Origin: Mesorhizobium sp.
Lineage (GTDB): Bacteria > Pseudomonadota > Alphaproteobacteria > Rhizobiales > Rhizobiaceae
NCBI RefSeq assembly: GCF_004962245.1
Contig: NZ_SUHQ01000012.1
Coordinates: 62,001-126,000 of the forward strand
Direction of reading: 5' to 3'
Length of the DNA: 64,000 nucleotides
Each line of letters begins with the position of its first letter. The stretch's first letter is position 1. The translations under genes were made by a program, and so were the position numbers. Below the pieces are notes generated by a model. The model made no database searches, had not been told where the DNA came from, and saw only the letters and a program-made list of their open reading frames with translations. Of the stretch, positions 58,275 through 64,000 are shown piece after piece.

Positions 58275-58808
58275 ATGCGTATCCAAGCCATAGCCACCGG
58301 AAAGAACCCGCCGGAGGACGTCAACGTCATCATCGAGGTGCCGATCGGCGGCGAGCCGATCAAGTACGAGATGGACAAGGAGGCCGGCACGCTGTTCGTC
58401 GACCGCTTTCTGCACACCTCGATGCGCTATCCCGGCAATTACGGTTTCGTGCCGCACACGCTGTCAGGTGACGGCGACCCGATCGACGTTCTGGTCTGCA
58501 ACACGCGCGCGCTGGTGCCGGGCTGCGTGATCAATGTACGGCCGATTGGTGTGCTGATCATGGAAGACAATGCCGGCCTGGATGAGAAGATCATCGCGGT
58601 GCCTTCGCCCAAGCTGACGCTACGCTACGAGAACGTCACCGAATACACGCACCTGCCGGATATCACACGCGACCAGGTGCAGCATTTCTTCCAGCACTAC
58701 AAGGATCTCGAACCCGGAAAATGGGTCAAGATCGAGGGCTGGCACGATGCCGCCTACGCCAAGAAGATGATCGTCGAGGCGATCGAGCGGGCCAAGGCGA
58801 GCAAGTAG
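58275..58808 (+). CDS. ppa: inorganic pyrophosphatase
   Basis: [55 protein letters not shown]. Confidence 0.97.
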   Translation: MRIQAIATGKNPPEDVNVIIEVPIGGEPIKYEMDKEAGTLFVDRFLHTSMRYPGNYGFVPHTLSGDGDPIDVLVCNTRALVPGCVINVRPIGVLIMEDNAGLDEKIIAVPSPKLTLRYENVTEYTHLPDITRDQVQHFFQHYKDLEPGKWVKIEGWHDAAYAKKMIVEAIERAKASK

Positions 58809-58867
58809 CCCAACTGCCAAAGCGCCAGACGTCGGCGGGACAGCACCCGCGGGGGAGACCGTTGCCG

Positions 58868-59458
58868 CTAATTGTCGACGCGGCCGAAGTCCGGCGCCTT
58901 GCCGATGACGACGCGCATGTCCTTGCCGCAGGCAAAGGTCCGCGCCTTCTCGTCGGCGAGCTTGCGTGCCCGGTCGTTGGCACTGGGGTCGCCTGTGGCC
59001 AGCACCAGGCCGACGGTGCAGCCCTCATGGGTTTCCGGCTGGGCGACCTTGGCGACGATCAGCACTTCGGTCGGTTTATTCTCGTCTTCGGGATTGCTAA
59101 TCGAGCGACGGTGGATGACCGCGAAAGGAACGGCGCGATCACCGTTCGTCTCGATGCGCCACTCGATCCTGGGGCCGGCCGAATTGAAGCCGATAAAGCT
59201 TTCCCAGACTGCGGTCATGTCGCTGGACGGAAATCCGTAGAACAGCGATTCCCGGGCATCGTCGTAAGCGATCAGCACCGGGTAGCCGCGGTAGCCCGAG
59301 CAGGCGAGACTGGCCCAGTCGCCGTCGCCTTCCTCTGCCTGCGCGTAGGTCACGCAGTCCTTCTTCCAGTCGAGATCGGTGTAGGCGCTGGAAACGTCGC
59401 CGGCCTGGGCAGCCTGGCTGAGGCCGGCGAGGGCTAGCGGGATCAAAAGGGTACGCAT
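58868..59458 (-). CDS. secreted hypothetical protein
   Basis: Signal peptide, 196 aa ORF with multiple Cys. Confidence 0.75.
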   Translation of the reverse strand: MRTLLIPLALAGLSQAAQAGDVSSAYTDLDWKKDCVTYAQAEEGDGDWASLACSGYRGYPVLIAYDDARESLFYGFPSSDMTAVWESFIGFNSAGPRIEWRIETNGDRAVPFAVIHRRSISNPEDENKPTEVLIVAKVAQPETHEGCTVGLVLATGDPSANDRARKLADEKARTFACGKDMRVVIGKAPDFGRVDN

Positions 59459-59501
59459 GCGGGCATCTCCGTTTTCGGGCTGCCCAGCGTATCGTCTAAC
59501 G

Positions 59502-60119
59502 CTATTTCTTCAAGCTCGCCCCGATCAGCAGATCGGCATTCCTGGCCACCGATTGCGCGGGCCCGCCGAGCCCGAACAACTGGCCGCTGATATAGGCGCC
59601 CTCGATCAGGAGCAGCAGCCCGTCGCCCAGCGTGTCGGCGTCGGCGGCGCCCATCGCGGCCGCCATGGCGCGCAGGCGGCGGCGCAATTCCTGTTTGTTG
59701 GCCTCGCTCACGATGCGTGCCGGGTGGCTCCGCTCGGGATATTCGACGGCCGCATTGGTCATGCCGCAGCCACGATAATCGGCTTTTTGCGTGCGCTTGC
59801 CGACGCGGGTCAGGAAAGCGGCGATCTGCGCGCGCGGATCGCCGGGATGGGCAGCCACCGCCTCATCGAAGCGGTCCCAGAACTCGAGGTCGTATTGCCG
59901 GAGATAGGAGGCGGCCAGCTCGTCCTTGGACGGAAAGCTGCGGTAGAGGCTGGGCTTGGTGACGCCGGCACGCTTGACGATTTCGTCGACGCCGATAGCC
60001 CTGATGCCTTGCCGGTAGAACAGGTCACGCGCCACGCTCAGAATCTTCTGAGCGGCCCGGGGTGGTGGCGCCACATCATCCGCGTTGATCGTCGGTTCAA
60101 TGCTTTTCATTCTCGACAT
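59502..60119 (-). CDS. TetR/AcrR family transcriptional regulator
   Basis: ILSVARDLFYRQGIRAIGVDEIVKRAGVTKPSLYRSFPSKDELAASYL. Confidence 0.93.
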   Translation of the reverse strand: MSRMKSIEPTINADDVAPPPRAAQKILSVARDLFYRQGIRAIGVDEIVKRAGVTKPSLYRSFPSKDELAASYLRQYDLEFWDRFDEAVAAHPGDPRAQIAAFLTRVGKRTQKADYRGCGMTNAAVEYPERSHPARIVSEANKQELRRRLRAMAAAMGAADADTLGDGLLLLIEGAYISGQLFGLGGPAQSVARNADLLIGASLKK

Positions 60120-60140
60120 GGCGTTGTCCGGTTGACAATG

Positions 60141-60192
60141 TTACCGATCGGTACGTATACATTTGACCCATCAGCAACGTACCGGTCAGTAA
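60141..60192. promoter_or_regulatory. two mirror-image TetR-type operators overlapping a divergent promoter
   Basis: TTACCGATCGGTACGT (60141-60156) and ACGTACCGGTCAGTAA (60177-60192); TTGACA 60132 with TATACA 18 bp downstream. Confidence 0.65.
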
Positions 60193-60193
60193 C

Positions 60194-61477
60194 ATGATAG
60201 TCCACTCCCGTCCGTTTGGCCAGCGCTACGCTTTCGTCGTGGTCGCCGTCATTTTCCTCTGTCTGCTGATCGCGGCGGGCCTCCGGTCGGCGCCGGCGGT
60301 CATGATGCTGCCGCTGGAGGAGAGCTTCGGCTGGCGGCGCGACGTCGTCTCGCTCGCCGCTGCCATAGGCATCTTCCTCTACGGTCTGACCGGACCGTTT
60401 GCCGCGGCCTTGATGGAACGGGTCGGGCTGCGCCGCACGCTGCTGGCGGCGCTGGTGCTGATGTCGGGTTCGACGGCGCTCAGCCTGTTGATGACCCAGC
60501 CATGGCACCTGCTTCTCACCTGGGGCGTATTTTCCGGCGTCGGTTCCGGCGCGGTCGCCACGGTGCTTGGCGCCACCATCGTCAACCGCTGGTTCAAGAC
60601 CAATCGCGGCCTGGTGATGGGGCTGATGTCGGCCTCCGCAGCTACCGGCCTGCTGGTGTTCCTGCCGCTGCTCGCCGCGCTCGCCCAGTCGGGCGGCTGG
60701 AAGCCGGTGGCCATCACTATTGCGGTCGCCACCGCCTGCCTGGTGCCACTGGTCTATCTGCTGGTGCCGGAGCGTCCTGCCTCGATCGGCATGGTGCGCT
60801 ACGGCGCCGAAGCCGACGACGTGCCGCCGGTTCCGCCGGCCTCGCAGGGCAATTTCCTGATGCACACGCTCAACACGCTGCGCCGTGCCGCCGGCACACG
60901 CGTGTTCTGGTATCTGTTCGCCACCTTCTTCATCTGCGGCTTCACCACCAATGGACTGGTCGGCACGCACCTGATCGCGTTTTGCGGCGATATGGGCATC
61001 GGCGAGGTGCAAGCCGCCGGCCTGTTGTCGCTGATGGGTATCTTCGACCTGATCGGCACGACGCTGTCGGGCTGGCTCACCGACCGCTTCGACCCGCGCA
61101 AGCTGCTCGGCGTCTATTATGCGATCCGCGGCCTGTCGCTGATCTATCTGCCTTACTCCGGCTTCTCGTCGACCAGCCTGATTATCTTCGCCGTGCTCTA
61201 CGGATTGGACTGGATCGCCACCGTGCCGCCGACGCTCAGGCTGTCGAACGAGGCGTTCGGCGACCGCAGCGGGCCGATCGTCTTCGGCTGGATCGTCGCC
61301 GGTCATCAGGTGGGCGCTGCGACCGCCGCCCTGTTCGGCGGCACCATGCGCGAATTGCAGGGCAATTATGAACTTGCCTTCCTCATCGCCGGCATGACGG
61401 CAATAGCCGCAGCCTGCATCTCGCTGTTGATCAACACCAGCCAGCCGGCCTTCGAGCCGGAACCGCAGGCGGCTTAA
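60194..61477 (+). CDS. MFS transporter
   Basis: 12-TM pattern, divergent from TetR regulator. Confidence 0.92.
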   Translation: MIVHSRPFGQRYAFVVVAVIFLCLLIAAGLRSAPAVMMLPLEESFGWRRDVVSLAAAIGIFLYGLTGPFAAALMERVGLRRTLLAALVLMSGSTALSLLMTQPWHLLLTWGVFSGVGSGAVATVLGATIVNRWFKTNRGLVMGLMSASAATGLLVFLPLLAALAQSGGWKPVAITIAVATACLVPLVYLLVPERPASIGMVRYGAEADDVPPVPPASQGNFLMHTLNTLRRAAGTRVFWYLFATFFICGFTTNGLVGTHLIAFCGDMGIGEVQAAGLLSLMGIFDLIGTTLSGWLTDRFDPRKLLGVYYAIRGLSLIYLPYSGFSSTSLIIFAVLYGLDWIATVPPTLRLSNEAFGDRSGPIVFGWIVAGHQVGAATAALFGGTMRELQGNYELAFLIAGMTAIAAACISLLINTSQPAFEPEPQAA

Positions 61478-61496
61478 GCTGCTACGGTTGAGCGCT

Positions 61497-61531
61497 AATC
61501 TCCCCCCTCAAGGGCCCTCAAGGGGGAGATT
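61497..61531 (+). terminator. hairpin downstream of MFS gene, related to ATCTCCCCC...GGGGGAGAT repeat family
   Basis: AATCTCCCCCCTCAAGGGCCCTCAAGGGGGAGATT. Confidence 0.55.
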
Positions 61532-61635
61532 CGTCAGCCTGTTGATCGTCAGAAAACCTTCATCGTTTCGAGATGTGCCTGAAACATTGAGGCTGGACCT
61601 TGGTGGCGACGTTCAATGCCATCCAGGAGACAGCC

Positions 61636-63210
61636 ATGAACACAATCTCGATGACGCGGCGCGCTTTCGTCATGTCGGCGAGCGCCGTTGGCCTCGTCGG
61701 CGCCTCGGGCCTCGCGCTTCCCTATTATTCCCGCGCCAATCAGCGGCCGGCTTTCACCCATGGCGTCCAGTCCGGCGACGTCGACGCCACCAGCGGCATG
61801 GTCTGGACGCGCACCGATCGTCCGTCGCGCGTCATGTTCGAAGTGTCATCGACGGAGAATTTCGCCAACGCCGTTCGTCTTGCGCCGCTCGATACGTCGC
61901 CGGCCAGCGATTACACGGTGAAGCGGCTGCTCACCGACCTCGCCTCCGATCAGGACATCTTCTACCGCATGATCGCGGCCGATCTCGCCGACATCAACGC
62001 TGTCTCCGAGCCGATCATCGGCCGCTTCCGCACGGCGCCAGCCTCGAAGCGCGACATCCGGTTCGCCTGGTCGGGCGACACCGCCGGCCAGGGCTGGGGC
62101 ATCGACGAGACCGGCATGAAGACCTACGCCACGATCGGCAAGCATACGCCCGACTTCTTCCTGCATTCCGGCGACACCATCTATGCCGACGGCGCGATGA
62201 AGGACGAGGTCGATCTTCCCGGCGGCGGCAAGTGGAAGAACGCCGTCCTCATCGATGAAAAGCGCAAGGTTGCCGAGACGCTGGACGAGTACCGGGGTCA
62301 GTGGAAATACAACATGATGGACAGGAACGTGCTGGGGCTCAACGCCATCTGCCCGACCTTCTACCAGTGGGACGACCACGAGGTGGTGAACAACTGGTCG
62401 GATTCGAAGGACCTGAGCGCCGACGACCGCTATTCGGAAAAGTCCATCCATATGCTGGCGGCACGCGCGGCGCGCGCCTTCCACGAAATGACGACGATCC
62501 GCTACGAGCCATCGCAACCCGGCCGTGTCTATCGCAAGATCGCCTACGGGCCGCTGCTCGACGTGTTCTTCCTCGACATGCGTTCCTATCGCGGCCCCAA
62601 TGGTCCGGGTATGCAGGATACGGTGACGCCGCAATCGCGCATTCTCGGCGAACAGCAGACGAGGTGGCTGAAGCGTGAACTGGCAAACTCCAACGCGACC
62701 TGGAAAATCATTGCAGCCGACATGCCGCTGGGTCTCATCGTCTGGAACGACGCCACCGGGAAGTCCGGGGCCGAGGCCGTCAGCAATGGCGATAATGGCC
62801 CGGCCAAGGGCCGCGAACTGGAAATTGCCGACCTCCTTCGCTATATAAAGAATGCTGGCATCAGCAACACCGTATGGCTGACCGCCGACGTGCACTACAC
62901 GGCGGCGCACTACTACAATCCGGACAAGGCGCAGTTCCAGGATTTCAATCCGTTCTGGGAATTCGTCTCAGGTCCGCTCCACGCGGGGACATTCGGTCCC
63001 AACGATTTCGATATGACCTTCGGCCCGGAGCTGAAATTCATCAAGGCGCCGACCGCCGAGCAAGGACAAAACGTACCGCCCTCGGCCGGCCTGCAGTTCT
63101 TTGGCCTCGTCGATATCGACGGCGCCACCGAACAGATGACGGTGCGGCTGATGGATCGCGACGACAACGAACTCTACAAGGTCACGCTCGATCCGGTGCA
63201 GTCGGCGTAA
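61636..63210 (+). CDS. alkaline phosphatase D family protein
   Basis: Tat-type MTRRAFVMSA; HGVQSGDVDATSGMVWTRTDRP; WDDHEVVNNW; ADVHYTAAHYY. Confidence 0.93.
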   Translation: MNTISMTRRAFVMSASAVGLVGASGLALPYYSRANQRPAFTHGVQSGDVDATSGMVWTRTDRPSRVMFEVSSTENFANAVRLAPLDTSPASDYTVKRLLTDLASDQDIFYRMIAADLADINAVSEPIIGRFRTAPASKRDIRFAWSGDTAGQGWGIDETGMKTYATIGKHTPDFFLHSGDTIYADGAMKDEVDLPGGGKWKNAVLIDEKRKVAETLDEYRGQWKYNMMDRNVLGLNAICPTFYQWDDHEVVNNWSDSKDLSADDRYSEKSIHMLAARAARAFHEMTTIRYEPSQPGRVYRKIAYGPLLDVFFLDMRSYRGPNGPGMQDTVTPQSRILGEQQTRWLKRELANSNATWKIIAADMPLGLIVWNDATGKSGAEAVSNGDNGPAKGRELEIADLLRYIKNAGISNTVWLTADVHYTAAHYYNPDKAQFQDFNPFWEFVSGPLHAGTFGPNDFDMTFGPELKFIKAPTAEQGQNVPPSAGLQFFGLVDIDGATEQMTVRLMDRDDNELYKVTLDPVQSA

Positions 63211-63221
63211 AAGGCCTCGTT

Positions 63222-63273
63222 TCGTCATCCCTGGGCGGAGCGAAGCGACGTCGCGAAGACGCTGGGATGACGA
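63222..63273. repeat. intergenic palindromic repeat, TCGTCATCCCAGGG family, copy 2 (opposite orientation)
   Basis: TCGTCATCCCTGGGCGGAGCGAAGCGACG...CGCTGGGATGACGA. Confidence 0.8.
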
Positions 63274-63298
63274 TCGCCGTCGGCGATCGTCAGTATCG

Positions 63299-63580
63299 TC
63301 AATCTGGATAGCAGACGGTTGGAATGTTGGGCCAGACCGCGCTGTCGCAGCCGGCGTTTTCCTGCCTCCGTTTGAAGGCGGCGCTGACCGGCCCGGTCAC
63401 CACCGGGTCGACGCCATCGGGAGCATCGGCAAAAAGCTGCTCCGCCGAACGCGTATCGGACGGCAGGGCAGGGCGTGCCTCGTTGAGGGTCGCAGCCGAT
63501 TGCGCGGCGCCTGCCGCAAGGAGAACCGCAAGGGCGGCCCATGCGAGGATTGGCCGGTATCTGATGCCCGTGTTGGTCAT
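63299..63580 (-). CDS. small secreted hypothetical protein
   Basis: Signal peptide, 93 aa. Confidence 0.65.
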   Translation of the reverse strand: MTNTGIRYRPILAWAALAVLLAAGAAQSAATLNEARPALPSDTRSAEQLFADAPDGVDPVVTGPVSAAFKRRQENAGCDSAVWPNIPTVCYPD

Positions 63581-63780
63581 GAAATTTGAACTGCCCCGAC
63601 CCTGAAAGGTTCCGCATTGGTTAATAATTTCATTTCATACCAAGACGCTTAAGATTTGGTGACCATGTATTTGGTGACACGCCTCCTCTTTCGCAATTGC
63701 GAAAAACCCTGTATGAGCCGCGCAACCGAAAGAGGCAGCGCCTTTTGGCCTGCTGCCTGCAACGCTCCCGAGACCACAAC

Positions 63781-64000
63781 ATGAAACTCCGCAATATCGC
63801 GATCATCGCGCACGTCGACCATGGAAAAACCACCCTCGTCGACCAGCTGCTGAAGCAGTCCGGCTCGTTCCGCGACAACCAGCGCGTCGCCGAACGCGCC
63901 ATGGATTCGAACGACCTGGAAAAGGAACGCGGCATCACCATCCTGGCCAAGGCGACCTCGGTCGACTGGAAGGATACCCGCATCAATATCGTCGACACCC
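63781..64000 (+). CDS. typA: translational GTPase TypA/BipA, 5' part (truncated by window edge)
   Basis: [54 protein letters not shown]. Confidence 0.95.
   Translation, partial: MKLRNIAIIAHVDHGKTTLVDQLLKQSGSFRDNQRVAERAMDSNDLEKERGITILAKATSVDWKDTRINIVDT

Noticed and set aside
60107-61306. 399-aa minus-strand ORF opposite the MFS gene
   Set aside because: Composition (RRADQVEDTHQRQQ...) is typical of an antisense artefact

Overview
The window looks like a GC-rich alphaproteobacterial chromosome segment, most likely Rhizobiales/Mesorhizobium-like (judged from protein families and repeat style only; no search was run). It is densely coding and I saw no phage, transposase or CRISPR signal. Main blocks, left to right: thiolase 3' end; BMP-family nucleoside-type ABC transporter; NmrA-like protein, a two-subunit molybdenum hydroxylase and a divergent AraC regulator; Na+/solute symporter + DUF4212 locus with a DnaQ-exonuclease/CBS/DUF294 fusion; a LacI-controlled ABC transporter with an amidinotransferase, isochorismatase-like hydrolase and GYD protein, convergent with an LLM flavin monooxygenase; a FhuC-like ATPase with exbB-exbD-tonB behind two tandem TGA-N9-TCA (IRO/RirA-type) boxes; a two-component system divergent from a Spy/CpxP-like protein and an RND efflux operon; two arsenic gene sets (arsR-arsC-aquaporin-arsC-arsH, then arsR-flavoprotein-MFS); a HerA-like ATPase, M20 hydrolase, frameshifted sugar-permease remnant and tRNA-Ala(CGC); metabolic and housekeeping genes; a lemA/TPM cluster with a near-identical internal duplication; TetR/MFS pair; phoD; and the 5' end of typA. 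Observations I rate highest: a chain of TGA-C-ATG four-codon mini-ORFs formed by a 16-bp tandem repeat at the amidinotransferase/ATPase junction; the guanidino-type catabolic cluster itself; tandem IRO boxes ahead of the TonB operon; the arsR-flavoprotein(Cys-rich tail)-MFS module; the two-component operator array; the gene-converted TPM paralogs; and the exonuclease-CBS-DUF294 fusion locus.
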